Assembly (NCBI GenBank): GCA_003586115.2
Contig: QVOM02000034.1
Span: 130,173,936-130,237,935 of the forward strand
Reading direction: 5' to 3'
Source of the DNA: Salvator merianae
Lineage: Eukaryota; Chordata; Lepidosauria; Squamata; Teiidae
DNA: 64,000 nt
Numbering within the stretch: the stretch's first letter is position 1; each line of letters starts with the position of its first letter. Position numbers and translations under genes: made by a program. Under the pieces are notes generated by a model. That model did no database searches and was not told where the DNA came from. It worked only from the letters and a program-made list of their open reading frames with translations. Below, one piece after another: positions 23,534 through 36,010 of the stretch.

Positions 23534-23800
23534 TCAGTCACCTTTGAATAGTTTCTCAATCAAATTTGACTTTGATAAGTGGCTAGTGATCCAGTATTCA
23601 AGGCAAATGTCTCTCTTAGTCACCATCAAGTAGGCCAATGCTTTAGACACATTACTGCACATTACGGCATCAGCCATTAAAGTCCATGCCTTGTCTAAGG
23701 TTAGATGCTGTGGAAGTTCCAGATCTGCCATTAACTCCAGAAACCACACTGTGCCTGCTCTCCTCAGCATTGATGCTACTGTGGAAGCCCTAAGGTCCTA
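23534..23800 (-). pseudogene. Possible DIRS-type gag remnant
   Basis: The minus strand reads KAWTLMADAVMCSNVSKALA, then a conserved-looking TKRDICLEYW, then KSNLIEKLFKGD. The last blocks resemble the end of the Gag protein of vertebrate DIRS-type retrotransposons (ARR..WLR.W followed by a P/LFKGD). Sequence up to about 24020 may belong to it. The match is moderate and by eye only. Its order relative to the DIRS YR region at 27.3-28.8 kb shows that the two do not come from one intact copy. Confidence 0.35.
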
Positions 23801-24199
23801 TGCAAGATTTTTGAAAGACCTTCTTGGGTATTTATCTGCCTTCTTGTCCACCATATCTTTGGGCTGATATCTGGGTCATGGTGTTTCACACCAAAATGTC
23901 ACCAGGCCATCCACTAGAGGTACTTTTAATAAGTTTGTGGGCAATTCAGAGTGCATTTGGTTATCACTGGGAACTCTCATTTATATCCTCAATCTCTCTT
24001 GACTTGCTGTAGTAATGGAATAGCCCTTACTCCTCTTTTGCACAGCTGACCAGAGGTAATCCACTGGACCCTCTGGAACACAGACTAACCACAGACAAGG
24101 TTCTAGAAAACAGAGGTATAAAATCATCTTGAGTAAAGGGGGAAAAAAAACCTTTGGTGTATGCCAATGCTGAGTTTAAATCACTGTAAGAAATGAAAT

Positions 24200-27100
24200 T
24201 AGTGTGCATGATATAACTTCAGACAAATTGCATGTGTCTGCTTGTGCTCTTGATTAGATGCACTATGGATACACTTCTACTGCTGCAAATACAAACAGGA
24301 AATATAAAACATTTGGCAAGTGTAAAACTAATTTTAAAAATACAGTTACTCCTTTCTGCCTTATGTCTAGGATAAGGTAGCTGGGGTGAAATATGAAAGA
24401 ACTGTCTGTGGCAGGTGTTAGAACAGCCTGTGGTCAGCTGGTTGTATTGAAGAATAGTCCAACTATCACTATGGTTTTTTGGTGCACTGAACAAAACCTT
24501 GAAGCCCATATAAACCTTTCAGCTTTGGCCTGTTCAGAGAATTCAAAGAGAGCAATGGTTTAAGAAAGTGTTCCATTTCTAGTTTCTGTTGAGATAGTCT
24601 ATCAATACTGTATTTCTAACAATGTTATTTTTGAAATATATTTGTGGATTGTAAAAAAAACCATGACAGCATACAGCAATAAAACCACAGTTTAATAAAT
24701 CCAATACAGTACTGTATAGCACAATACAAAATAACCTAAATACAGTACAGTAGCCATCCTGAGAGTAAAGAGATTTCTTTAAAGATTGATTATTTTTATT
24801 CCTATATAAGCAGTAAAATGACCACACTGTATCTAACTGGGAACTTAAAACTCCTCAGTGTGGATGGCTACTGCCATAAGCCATACTCTTCACAGGTTGG
24901 TCCTATGTGAACTCTAGTAAATTTAGTTGAAGGGACCATAGGACAGGTACCACTGTGACTTGTAATTAAGCATCATGCTTGATGAGTAATATTGTTAAGA
25001 TCTATGGAGTTCAAACACTGCGGCACCAATCCTATCTCTGGCATAAATATTCTATAGTTTAACACTCACTAAAGGAGTAAGATTATAGGCTTGATACAAT
25101 ATATTCAATGACTGATATGTTATATATGCCCTCTTAAAGCCTGCTTTTAAAGTCACAAAATTTACTTTAAATATTTTTAAAGTAAAGGGGCATTAGACTT
25201 TATGTTCATGACACACATAGCAGCTTTCTCAAGCATGAAATAAAAAATAGGTCAGCACCACACTAACATCAGATCAGCTTCAACAAGGACGAAACAGATA
25301 CCACCCCATATTAAAAATTTATATCAGGCCTTTTATCAGGCAGGAACTAGCATAACAGACTTCATTGTTCAAATACTAAATTTCTCACCCTTAATGATTC
25401 CTTTAATCCACCTACAATTATTGCCCAAAGCAACCAGCAGAACTTCATCTGCAACCAGCAGATCTAGAGCAAAGCTTACAGTATTTAACTTTCAAGATCC
25501 ATTTCAGACCATTTTTAGTAAAGGTATTAATAAGTGTAAACTAGAAATGCATGTCTTATGCATTTCTCTTATACATGTCAGCAGCTCACAAAGAGAAGTC
25601 AGAGAGAGGTTCCTCTTAGAAGTTTTATTTTCAAGCCCAACTTACTGTTCCTCAACAAGTTAGTCCAAACTTCAACTTGTGATATAAACATATAGAACTG
25701 TACTCATACTCAATTTTGTAGGAAGTTCAGAAGCTGGGAAGATAATGTAATCTAAGGCTCCTTACACTGTAACTTTACTCTTGAAAATTCAGAAATGTTT
25801 CAAATGCTCCCCTACCACACTGGAAAATTCTACAAATCTTTCTTCAAGGAGGAAATGGTCCAGCTTCATTAACCAAGGTTCCCTGAGGCCAAATAAGGCA
25901 TGGAGAAGGAATAAGGAAAATGTGGAAGCAAACATCCAAAGTAAACAATTTAATGCTGCAAGATATAAATGTATCCCACTTCAAATGAACTTACAGCACT
26001 AAGCTAAACCAGAATATGCTATCATGGGGATATTTACTATAAATCCTAATTCTCACCAAACTCCTAGCTAGAAATCCATTGCAGCCTGAATACTGGAACT
26101 TCTGATTCTAGGTTATAGGCCTAGTAACAAAGTGTACAAGGGACAGATCAAACAGGACTACTAGCCTTGCTTGGATCAGGGAAAATAACTTGTGCAAGGA
26201 ACTTGCACCTAGCGAAATGAGAGCCCAATTACATCTAGCAAACTATTCACATGACAACAGACGCATTGCCTGCTTCAAATACACTTATAGAAGGACAGCT
26301 CTTATACTGCATATATTCCCTCATTCCCCTCTTGCTTGCATCAGGACTACACAGCTAATCACAAGCACTCAGTTTTAGAAATATATCTTCCACCTACCCA
26401 AACTAGAACTTTGACAAGAATTGCTCCCGCCCACAGGTTCCATGTAATAGAATTATCCACAAACGAATTGCCCTTTATTATTAAGACATTATCACAAATC
26501 CTGTATTTTTTCCAAAAACAGTATGCTTGATTTCCTTGCTTACTTTAAAAATCCTTAGTCATAAAAGCAGCTATCCAAATGCCGTATGATATACTAGACA
26601 GAACTGTCAGTGGCTTAAATTCTCAAAATTAAAAATTCAGAAGGCATGTATGTAAAACAGACTAGAAAGAAATCCCATCTCAAGGAGTTTGTTGCCTATA
26701 CTGATTCTACACATCTATATACGATTCTGTCCAGACGGCACTTTAGAAGTGGGCATATAAAACATTTTTAACTCAACAATGCAACCCTCTAAATAACAAC
26801 AGAATCATATCTTCCAATCTCTATTACAGCTGCATTAATGTAATGTTAAACTACAATCTCGCATGATGGGATTAGAAGGATGCAGAATCTCCCAAGCTGT
26901 ATTCCTGAAAGCCTCTCAATTTCTGAGAGAAGGTGTTTAACATGAAAAGCTATGGCTTACAAAAACAATATTTCCCAAGATGACTGGGAAATGTTCAATG
27001 TGGGTTTTCCTTGCAGAGGAGAAGATTAAGGGCCTGGACTATAACAGGACTATAACACTGGAAGCAACACTTCGTTACTACATTTCTGAAAATGCCACCA

Positions 27101-27260
27101 AACATATTGAGGTAGGAGTCATAATCAAACTAATCAAAATAACTAACTGGGCAACCAGCCAGAAAAGGACAAAGACAGACCTGTATCTCTCTCCTCTAAA
27201 AGGCTTCCTGGAACAGTTCGGACAAGTCCAGCACTTTAAATCCAATTAGTTCTTTTAGAG
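24200..27260. other. Intronic sequence, no gene
   Basis: AT-rich intron, short frames only, no recognisable element. Confidence 0.4.
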
Positions 27261-27743
27261 GATATCATGTTGTTTGTCCCTAAGATGGCTAGGACACACC
27301 ATAGCTACCTAAACTGGGTGGAAGGAAAGCTGGGAAAGATACAACACACATTAAAGGACTTATCTGCCAAACTGCATCAAATGATCTAAGCAAAACCTGC
27401 AGTGCTTGTGAAAGTCACTAACTTCCATGCCATAGCATGGCAAAAAGACAGTCAAGTGAGCTGCAGCCTCCTATGGAAGGAAATGCCTCAAATCTTGTCT
27501 GCCAAAGCAACACAGGCTTTGACCCAACTAGTTATTACTCAGGCAGAAATTCTAAGCCTGAGTCTTGCAGGATAAAACAAAGAAAGAATACAAACTTCTA
27601 AGGTCCACTGTGTGTTTATATATATCTTCAGATCACATCTGATATCCAGAGAATGCCAATGTTGTTCCAATTTATATACTGGCCTAGGGCAAAATGAAGG
27701 CAATGAGATGACCCGATTCCTATAAAAAGCTGTATTCATCTTA

Positions 27744-27922
27744 GGCCCTTTCTGCACTTGGCCTTATTGTGGATTATATCCCAGAATAGGGACCTGCTAT
27801 GAACATGCTAGTGCAAACTATGAAAGGTCTTGCCAGGGTCTACCATAGTCTGCACTAGCATGCAGATGGCAGGTCCCTATTCTGAGATATAATCTGGAAT
27901 ACGACCAAGTGCAGAAAGGGCC
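27744..27922. mobile_element. PIF/Harbinger-like MITE
   Basis: A 179-bp element with near-perfect terminal inverted repeats (GGCCCTTTCTGCACTTGG at the left, its complement at the right), flanked by TTA on both sides (27741-27743 and 27923-27925). A TTA target duplication is the mark of PIF/Harbinger elements. The inner sequence is also largely palindromic (GGGACCTGC paired with GCAGGTCCC, and GGATTATAT paired with ATATAATC), so the whole element folds as one hairpin. It interrupts the DIRS recombinase between the FRT and PKMNTAF blocks; removing it and one TTA restores the frame order. Confidence 0.82.
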
Positions 27923-28266
27923 TTAGTCCTGAAAGACCAATCCAATCTGAACATAACAGAATCTGGACCAAACTCAAAGGATTCGGCTAAATGAAAATGA
28001 AATGGTTGACAACTCAAATATTGTCTTGTTGATGTTAGAGCTACCAAAAAGGTTACCTTTAAAGAAAGATCTTCAAATGAATCTTCTGTAGTGGTTTGAA
28101 GGCCTTGAGATACCAGCTCAACTTCCAAGATGGAATCATGTGCTGCACATGAGAAAGAGCCTTTGCCCCATGCAAAATGCAGCAAATCAATGGATCAGAC
28201 GTCAAGGATGACTGACCCAAACTGTCTAACACAATGGAAAGAGTAGCTATCTGCCACTGAAGTGTA

Positions 28267-28332
28267 CTGTTATCACATCTAGTGTATCACATTGTACTGT
28301 ATCACTTCGTATTGTATCGTATCACATTGTAT
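28267..28332 (+). repeat. Decayed (TATCACATTG...) minisatellite
   Basis: Degenerate tandem copies of a 10-15-bp motif such as GTATCACATTGTACT, inside the DIRS remnant. Confidence 0.6.
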
Positions 28333-28790
28333 GAAATGTCCAAATACAAATCAGACTGAAAGAAGTCTAGCACCACTAGCCAAGGAGAATGCAGGGGACC
28401 CTGGTTATCATGTTCATGCCAAGGCACAAACAACTTCCAAGCAGAAGACTAAATGCATTGGGTGAAAGATTTACACAAAAGTAAAAGAGTCTGGTGGAAA
28501 ACAGACCTCACTTCAAGAGGCAGCCAGATTCAAAGGTCAAGCAGTATATAGCCATGTTAGGCCTGGGTGAAGTAGATCTCCCTGAGTTAGAAGACAGGTT
28601 GAACTGGATGCCTCCACAGCTTGAGGCTACACATGGATAGAAGGAGAGGAAACTATTGCCTCCGAAGCCAAAAAGGACCAATAAAAATAATGATACCCCC
28701 CCCTCATCTCACCTTCTGAACCAATCTATCAGTGGTGTTAGAAGGAAAGCATAAAAATAGTCTTTTGATCAAGGATGAGATAACACAGCT

Positions 28791-31700
28791 ACTTCTGCTG
28801 CACCCAGAATTAGGACAAGTACTGTGAGGATGCTCCATTACAAGTTGTTCTCACCCTTGACCTCATTATTCAAAAGACTCTCATGGAGAGACTTCAGAAT
28901 CAACCCTCCAGCTCATCAGAGGATCGGACTGACCATTCACTTTCCCCTTTCTCAAATGAGGTCAACATCCTCAGGCCTATGAATGGAGAATATAGCGGTA
29001 GGAGTTTTAAGTCTTCTAGAACAAGCCTGTAGCTGTGCAGTGGCACACCTCTTAATGCCCTTCGCCTTCAACAGGTGTCTCATGCTGCCCAACATAGACT
29101 GATTGAATTGTTGGGCCAACACCTACCAAACTGCCACAATTCAAACCTTGAGGCAGATATCTACCTAGGCAAGCCCTGAAAACATCCTCCTTAGCAAAGA
29201 ATTCTTCCTTCAATATCTGAGATAAAGAAAGGAAGATATGCACCTTACTTGCACCCTGAAAGGAACACACAGAACAACCCATTCTGTCCTGGAAAAGAGT
29301 GCACCAGACTGTTACTGTGTATGAGCAGAGACAGAACAAGAAGTTCAGGGTTAGGGACAGAAGACAAGAAAGACAAAAGCAGCCCAGAAAATCATGCACA
29401 CACCTGATATTGCCCCACCCACTCCCAACTGCAAAGTCAACAGCTACAACACAGTAAGATGCAACACTGGAATGACAGCAGGTAGTGTGATGGGGAGCAG
29501 GTGCATACCTTGCTTAGTTTTTCTCATGCTCACTTTGCCTTTCATGTTGAAAAGGGTTGGCTTTTCCAGATAAAGAATCTGACAGTTCTCACCTTCTTTG
29601 AGTAGTTCACTCTTAAGTGAACTGAAGTTTGACACATGCCTATTCTCTAACAGCCAATTTTTTTTTTTAGAAACATCATTGCACATAAAGAAGAGGAGGG
29701 AGAATGAGACAAAGAATGAATCTGCTGAATACACATGAAGCTGATATAGTTACTGAAAAGTAGAAGGAACAGAAGCAATGCCTTTGATATGTCTTTATGT
29801 AAGGAAGAAACTAACCAATCTTCTCAGTTTAACAGTACATGAATACTGATAAAGTGAGGGAAAAAACATCCTTTATTCTGCTTCCTAAAGTTATTGTTCA
29901 ACAGTTAGAATACTGTGTCAGTCAGCTCCGCAGAAGCTAACCATCAAAGACGAAATAATCATATTTGCCTCTTTATGCACCTCAGCAGCAGCACACTCAA
30001 AAGCAATAGCAGATTTGGGGCAGGGGGAACAGAGATGACAAAGAACGTGCTAGCAATTTTTTAAATCAAAGCAAAAAGATCATTGCTACAACCATTCCAC
30101 ATTAGCAAAATGATTTCCACAACTGTGCCACACAGTTTTAGGCAAGAAATTTTATTCAGGTGAGTGAGTAAATCGGTAGAAGAGGTGCCCACTGTGAGGC
30201 AATTTGACTTTAACAACACCATTTGGAAGCTAACCATGCATATTATGTTCTTGCCACAAAGGAGTCAAAGGATGTTATCTTTCAACACAAAATCATTACA
30301 AATGAGTGGAAAGAAGCCCTTGCTAATGGAAATGCAAATAACCCGGACAAATTCATACACATCAGTTCTTTTCCCATTCAATCTTCTTATGTATTCATTA
30401 TACACAATTTGCTTTGTCTTCGTATGAAAGCAGCCCACAGGCCACACCCTGTTGCCTTTGGCTAGTTGGGGGCGTACATATAGGCAGGTTCTTTAAATCA
30501 GTGCCTTCTGGGAGCACTCACTCATGTGGAATAATCAATGTTTTTAATAGCAGGGAAGAAATATCTACTTAAGGTGGAACAGCTATGTATTAACTGAGCA
30601 GAAAAATACCAAATATAAAAAACTTGGTATTCATATGAATTTCAACAGAATAAATAACCAGATGCACTGATTTGTTTTCTTACTCCTTTACATCCATTGT
30701 GGAGAGAGAGAGAAATAACATGGCTTCTTTAGAGCCAGATAAATCCTTGAAATTGGTCCTGGTGCTAACTTCCTCAGCTGTTTAAAACTGATATTTTAAA
30801 AATTAGCTCTTTTATCCATTTTATGTGCTTTTAAATTGCTGAAATTCACCCTGAGCCTTAGGGTATAGTTAAATAAATGAATAAGCCTTCTAACCATTGA
30901 AGCAGATAATCCAAATAAATCATTTACAGAGCACATTTTACAACTTCACTGCCACCAAGAAAAGCTGAATTCTGAGGAGCTTGGGTAAAGATATAAACAT
31001 GTCTGCTAAGTAAGTGAATATACAGTCACCAGACTGTCTAGTAATATTTTTTTACTGAGAAACGTAATATAATTTGTTTTGTAAGAATGGCGGTCTCATT
31101 TATTTGCTGCAACTTTCCACTCACTCTTGCTTCCCATTTTTATTTCACCTAAACATTGCTGCATATTGTTCTCAAAAATGCATTTAAAGCATTTAAAATA
31201 TGCTGGAATTGGGAAAAAAGTAACTGTATATGATCACAATAGAAAGAGGGGAAGAGACATGGAGTAACATCAAGTCCTCAAGCTCATGAGGATTATACTT
31301 ATTCCAGATTATATTTACTTCACATGTATTTCAGAAAATCTCCTAGGAAGTACAATTAACTTCCTCTAAATCAGTGATCATCTGCTACACTGATTAAAAG
31401 TCATTTGGGATTAATTAGGCAGTCAACGTGCATAAGTAAACAGCAGCAGTTCAGAAGGGCCAATTGATACTTCACAAACAATTTTTCTTGTAGTCTGACA
31501 TGCTGAGAGTCACTATGACTAGTGTAGTCCCTAATATAGTTTGAGGAAGAGGAAGAGGATGAGACTGATCAATTGCATAGGGGAAGCCCTGCCCTTTCCA
31601 GTCTCCAGTTTCTGATGAAGCCAAGTCCAAAGTGCAGGCTGATGTCAACTCCGGCCAGGAAAGAAAAGAGAGAGCAGAAACCACCCACGCAGGGTACTAA

Positions 31701-32390
31701 ACCATACTCTAGGGCTCCCACCCACTTAGACTTCTGGGAAGGCATGATGGCGCACAGCACATCAGACCATGAGAAAAACCATTTATGCTAAGTACCAACC
31801 AGTTGTTCTTGATGGTCTATGTTCTGAGACCATCAGGAAGAACAAAGATGAACAGACTGTGGGTGAAGCCAGGGCCAAGCCAATGAAGCATGTGATAAGT
31901 GTCATGTACAGAGATGTGGCAGGGTGTTCAACAGGAATGGATCTTCCCAGAAAGGAGTTGGAGGCAGTTAGCTACTATCTGGTCAAACATGACCAGATCT
32001 GAGTTTACTTCACAGGGTTCAGGCTTGGGATTGGCACTGATCAACACAAACACTTACCATTTCTGAAGTTGTTCCCTGAGCTCTCACTGGACAGTGTCCT
32101 CCTGACATGGGCTAACTGAGGGAAGTCCCTCTGCAAGCCCTAACACAGAGTTTTCCAGCTCTATATGTGCTGCCTCTTCCCTAGTCTCCTCCAATGACTA
32201 TCTATAATTGTTTTTAACAGGGGCTTTCACTTATGGCCTTCTACGTACCCTGGAGAAGAGGGAAGACCTGCCCATCCATCTCCTGAGACCTATCTAGCTC
32301 TTTCTAGTCTAGCCTTCAGCTTACGTCCAGATCTGGGAGGCATGGACCTCACGACAATGGCTTGGAGGCAGCCATACCAGTGGCTGCTGC
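28791..32390. other. Intronic sequence, possible LINE tail at 30780-30890
   Basis: Several 60-115-residue frames occur but none is recognisable. At 30780-30890 the sequence resembles an L2-type 3' end (CACCCTGAGCC, then AAATAAATGAATAA). An acidic stretch encoded near 31540-31580 belongs to no family I know. Confidence 0.4.
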
Positions 32391-32399
32391 CCAAAGAGG

Positions 32400-32490
32400 G
32401 GACCTCTGGAGGTTCTCTTGCCTTTTTTTGAGGTGATGCCAGGAATCAAACCTAGGATTTGGTGCCAACAAGCCAATAGTTTTGCCACCA
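32400..32490 (-). mobile_element. Possible SINE head fragment
   Basis: GCCAGGAATCAAACCTAGGA followed by a complement-of-A-box-like stretch is like the B-box half of the SINE family in reverse. Weak. Confidence 0.3.
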
Positions 32491-32704
32491 TCTAGATACA
32501 TCCTGCTGGGCCCAGGCCAAGCCCTATGTCTGTACATGTTGCCCTTGTAAATAAAAGCTGTAGGATGGTGGACATAAATTTCCTCTGGAGCCATAACTGC
32601 CCCCTAGGTTCATTTGATGTGTGCCTCCCACCTACAGATTTGGGGAAGGAAGCTGGCACAACAGATGCCCAGAGTGGGAAGGCAGTGGCAGCAGCAGTCC
32701 TCCC

Positions 32705-32835
32705 CAAACAGTACTTGTTACACTATAAGTGAAATGGTTTGCCCTTCCCTGATCCAGGAAAGGAGTTGAGGCTTGAATCAGCAACCCTATGCCTTCCAGG
32801 CAGTTGCTGCACCACTGAACTACAGCAGCTGCCTG
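32705..32835 (-). mobile_element. tRNA-headed SINE, 3'-truncated
   Basis: Reverse-oriented copy: TGGTTTGCCCTTCCC, then GAATCAGCAACCC (complement of a B-box), then ACCACTGAACTACAGCAGC (complement of an A-box). It compares base for base with the better copy at 56828-57019. The distal tail is missing. Confidence 0.65.
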
Positions 32836-33660
32836 CCCATCCTGGCCCCGCTGCTGCATGTTCACTCCCATGTGGACAGGGCTTCTCCTCGGTGACTCAT
32901 CTGAAGAGGCCTATCCCTGGGCATGTAGCTGTTCCAATTCCAGTTTACAGTTTTCCTGTGCCTGTAGGTGATCCAAAGCCATAGGGGCCAATCCCCCTTT
33001 TCTGGGAGAAGGTCATGTGACAGCTATACCTGCCATGTCCACAGTGGAAATAGCAGCATGGCTACCATGTGGGCCTGGGGTTCACATGCTGCATGGGGAC
33101 ATCACTCTCCAGATAATACCACGCGGGATTTGAGCTCTCTGCCCACCAGCACCACCTTCAGAGTCCCCACGTGCTACCGCATGCTATGGGATGAACTGCC
33201 AACTCCAAGCCCTGGGCCTGAATCCCCTCCTCAGCCAATAAGGCATTGTCTGTGTCCTCAGTGAAAGGACACAGAGCTAATGCAGCACTTGGTTATATAA
33301 TACTCTCTGACTCCATGCTATCATTCTCCCCTTGTCTCAGGCAATGAAAGGGACTAGCTGCTGGGCTCTTTCTCCCACTGCTGCCTCATCACTGCATGGA
33401 TCCAGGGAGCAGCACATAACCCAGTGCTATACCAGCTCTGCATTGGTGACTGTTTCATGGCAGCAAATTCAAAAGGCCATGCCAGGCACCTCCACTTCTG
33501 GCTGCCCCGTATCAGGGTGCTTACTCCAGGCACAGACCTGAGTCCCTAACCCTGACTGCTTCTTAGTCTTGAAGCAGAGGCTACAAGCAGAGGCTACATC
33601 TTTCCAGAGGCTATCTGCCCTGATGCCTCTAACTTCCCCAGTGTGCTCAATCACACTTAT
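32836..33660. other. GC-elevated stretch of unknown origin
   Basis: A noticeably GC-richer block than its surroundings, with several overlapping frames of 60-100 residues on both strands, none resembling a known protein. It could be another non-autonomous DNA element, but I could not find terminal repeats. Confidence 0.35.
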
Positions 33661-35900
33661 GGGGGAGAAAAAACACAATTTAAAATTATTGCCCTAGTTT
33701 GCTATTACTTAATGTGGAAATTTAATAATTACCTTAATCATCTTAACATTCACCAAACTGAATGCAGCACATTTACATGACTCTATCTTTCAACTATAAT
33801 GTTTAGCAAGCTTAATTTTTTTTTGCTATAGAAAATTCATGACTTCACTGACTGTTTAGCCTGACAATGGTGGTAAGCAGATCAGAGACATGCCAGATGG
33901 CTCCAGTATACCCCAGACAACTGCCATGCATAGCCACCCAAGTTAGAGGGCTGGGAAGTATAGGCTGGGCAACCCAGTGCACACTACTGCCATAGCTGGG
34001 GGATTTGGAAAGGGCATGCTGTGTTTTAAGCATCAGAGCTCCCAGCATGGTAAGACATGGTGCAGGTGGGAGCTGTGGTATAAAGTAGCCATGGCTACCT
34101 GGTAGCAAGCCTGGCTCTTATCTGGCTAGTCCAGGAGAACATGCACCTGCATAGTCAAGGCCAACAGAATTATGTAATAGGCACACAGATACGAGTAAGG
34201 GTTTTATGTATAATGTGTTTGTAGCAGCTAAAGATATTTGAAGATTCATATTTTTATTGCCCAAAACTAATTTATTAGTACTCCAGTAGAAAAGACTTAT
34301 AAGGAGTTCAATAATCCACATTAACCATGGATTATCCACAGAACCTTTTTGTAAGTAATATACGAATTAACCAGAGAAATAGACACAGTTATGTCATCTT
34401 AACAATGAAATGATTTGTGATATAATTAAATTTCATGTGAGAATAATGCCATGCAACTTAAGAAAATGTACTGGACAAAAAAGAAATTAAGGGAACAAAT
34501 GCCTTAAGATATGGATGGTCTGTATCACTATCAGTTATTTAAATGCAGTTCAGTTGCTCACAGATCAAATTCTCTTGGGGACTCCCACCTTGCAGAAAGT
34601 GAGTAAGGCAGAGATATTAAACAAAGCAACAAATCATGAGTAAGAACTTTAAAACTAAGTACTGTAAATTTTAAAATGTTAGTAAAAGTGCTTGATGTCC
34701 TTGCTGAAACAAAAACACACATAGGATTTATTGTTTCAAAAAGCTCATTAAACATTTTGTTTGCCATAGTTCTGTGATGCTGTTCAGTGTTCTAAGCCTT
34801 TTTATCAGGCTTACTGACCAAACTGTTCCCCCAAGTCAAAACTACTTCATATTTTTTCCTTACAGCAAACCAATATTTTAATGATTAATAGTCACACAAA
34901 GGAGCTTTTTAATATACTTAAAAGTTGCAAGTTATAATTGTTTCTTCTGAAAGAATCTCTACTTTTGCAAGTTCAGCTGATGGATTCCAGAGCACTGCAC
35001 CCTCAGTTTTTAAGATTCTCTTTCCACAACAATTGATATCTTCTAGTTCTATATGTGCTTAATGCTCTTGTAATTTGCTGTATTTGATAAAGTGGTTTCT
35101 GATCCACAGTATCTTACACCAGCATAGTCCAAAATAATTAGACAACAGCAGTTTGGCTAAGAATGCCTTTACTCAGTAAATTCTAAGGAGTCACAGGACC
35201 TTTAAGATTTGATCACTTTGTTCTTGGCATCAGCTATCTATGAGATTTTATACAGTGCATATAATACAAAGTTAGAGAGCAGTTTAAATGTTATCATCTT
35301 GCAATAATATCCAAAAAGCCTTGCTTACCGATATATGTGCCCTTCAGAAGTTATTAGTGCTGTATAAATGGGACAATTGTTTAAAAAACAAAAATAACAT
35401 TTACTGAACATGACCTTTATGAAGTTAGAAAATTCAAGAACTTATGTATCTGCTAGTGAAAGTATCCTGGAACAATTTTGGTTTTCCACATAGAAAATCA
35501 CACAATCTCTTGATGACAATCTAAATTTCTAAATTTACCTATTGAATCCAAGTATAAAGATGCAATTAATCAATCACTCCAATCACTGAACGCTTCCTAT
35601 TCTAAAGTAGTTGCTTCTTCTTGTTTCCTAAACCTTACATTTATTCATGTAGTACAGAATTAGCAAGCAGGGTTGTGTGTTCATTGATGCTGCTTGAGTG
35701 GGAACAGTGTGGTGGAGGAATGGTAGTGTGGCTATTGAAGGTCTCACTTTTGCATGTCTGAACTGTGTTTCAGTGCACAGCAGAGTGGAATGCAATTTGC
35801 GTCGGCAGAAAGGAAGATGTCATCTGCTGTACTGCAAGCAATTCACTGTCCAAACATTACAAAAATAATACAAAGGAAGACACATCTTTAATAGCAAACC
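33661..35900. other. Intronic sequence, no gene
   Basis: AT-rich intron, nothing recognisable. Confidence 0.4.
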
Positions 35901-35904
35901 TGTA

Positions 35905-36010
35905 ACCAGCCACATGATGAATTACAATTTCCATCATCTCTCACCACTGGTCATATAGGCTGGGGTCGATGGATGATGTCCATCAATACCTGAAAAGCTA
36001 CAAATTCTCC
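35905..36010. repeat. Dispersed squamate-type palindromic repeat
   Basis: ATGAATTACAATTTCCATCATCTCTCACCACTGG, then GGCTGGGG and a later complementary half. The layout is that of a common reptile repeat in which ACTACAACTCCCAT pairs with ATGGGAGTTGTAGT. Other copies lie near 54605 and 58070. Confidence 0.5.

Larger units (their letters stand above)
27270..28790 (-). pseudogene. DIRS-type retrotransposon, tyrosine recombinase part
   Basis: Degenerate minus-strand copy of the 3' half of a DIRS-type element, which integrates with a tyrosine recombinase rather than an integrase. In element order: the RNase H/linker remnant (28640-28770; CFPSNTTDRLVQKVR, then IIIFIGPFWLRR, then FPLLLSMCSLKLW); the recombinase N-terminus (about 28340-28510; AWKLFVPWHEHDNQGPLH, then LVVLDFFQ; and 28190-28260; LKWQIATLSIVLDSLGQSS); the central block (27930-28150; PSWKLSWYLKAF, then LKVTFLVALTST); and the C-terminal part (27480-27740; PKMNTAFYRNRVISLPSF, then LSLFYPARLRLRISA, then WVKACVALADKI). 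All are frameshifted. The element is split by a MITE at 27744-27922 and by a decayed minisatellite at 28267-28332. DIRS elements are typical of squamates, fish and amphibians. Confidence 0.7.

Noticed and set aside
24020..27270. Joining the gag-like piece at 23.5 kb and the recombinase at 27-29 kb as one DIRS element
   Set aside because: Both are on the minus strand but in reverse of the required gag-to-recombinase order.
29052..29399. 115-residue minus-strand frame, candidate DIRS gag/RT
   Set aside because: No recognisable motif; only proximity to the DIRS remnant suggested it.
31540..32000. Acidic and basic frames suggesting a protein-coding exon
   Set aside because: No splice-site support or family resemblance; frames are short.
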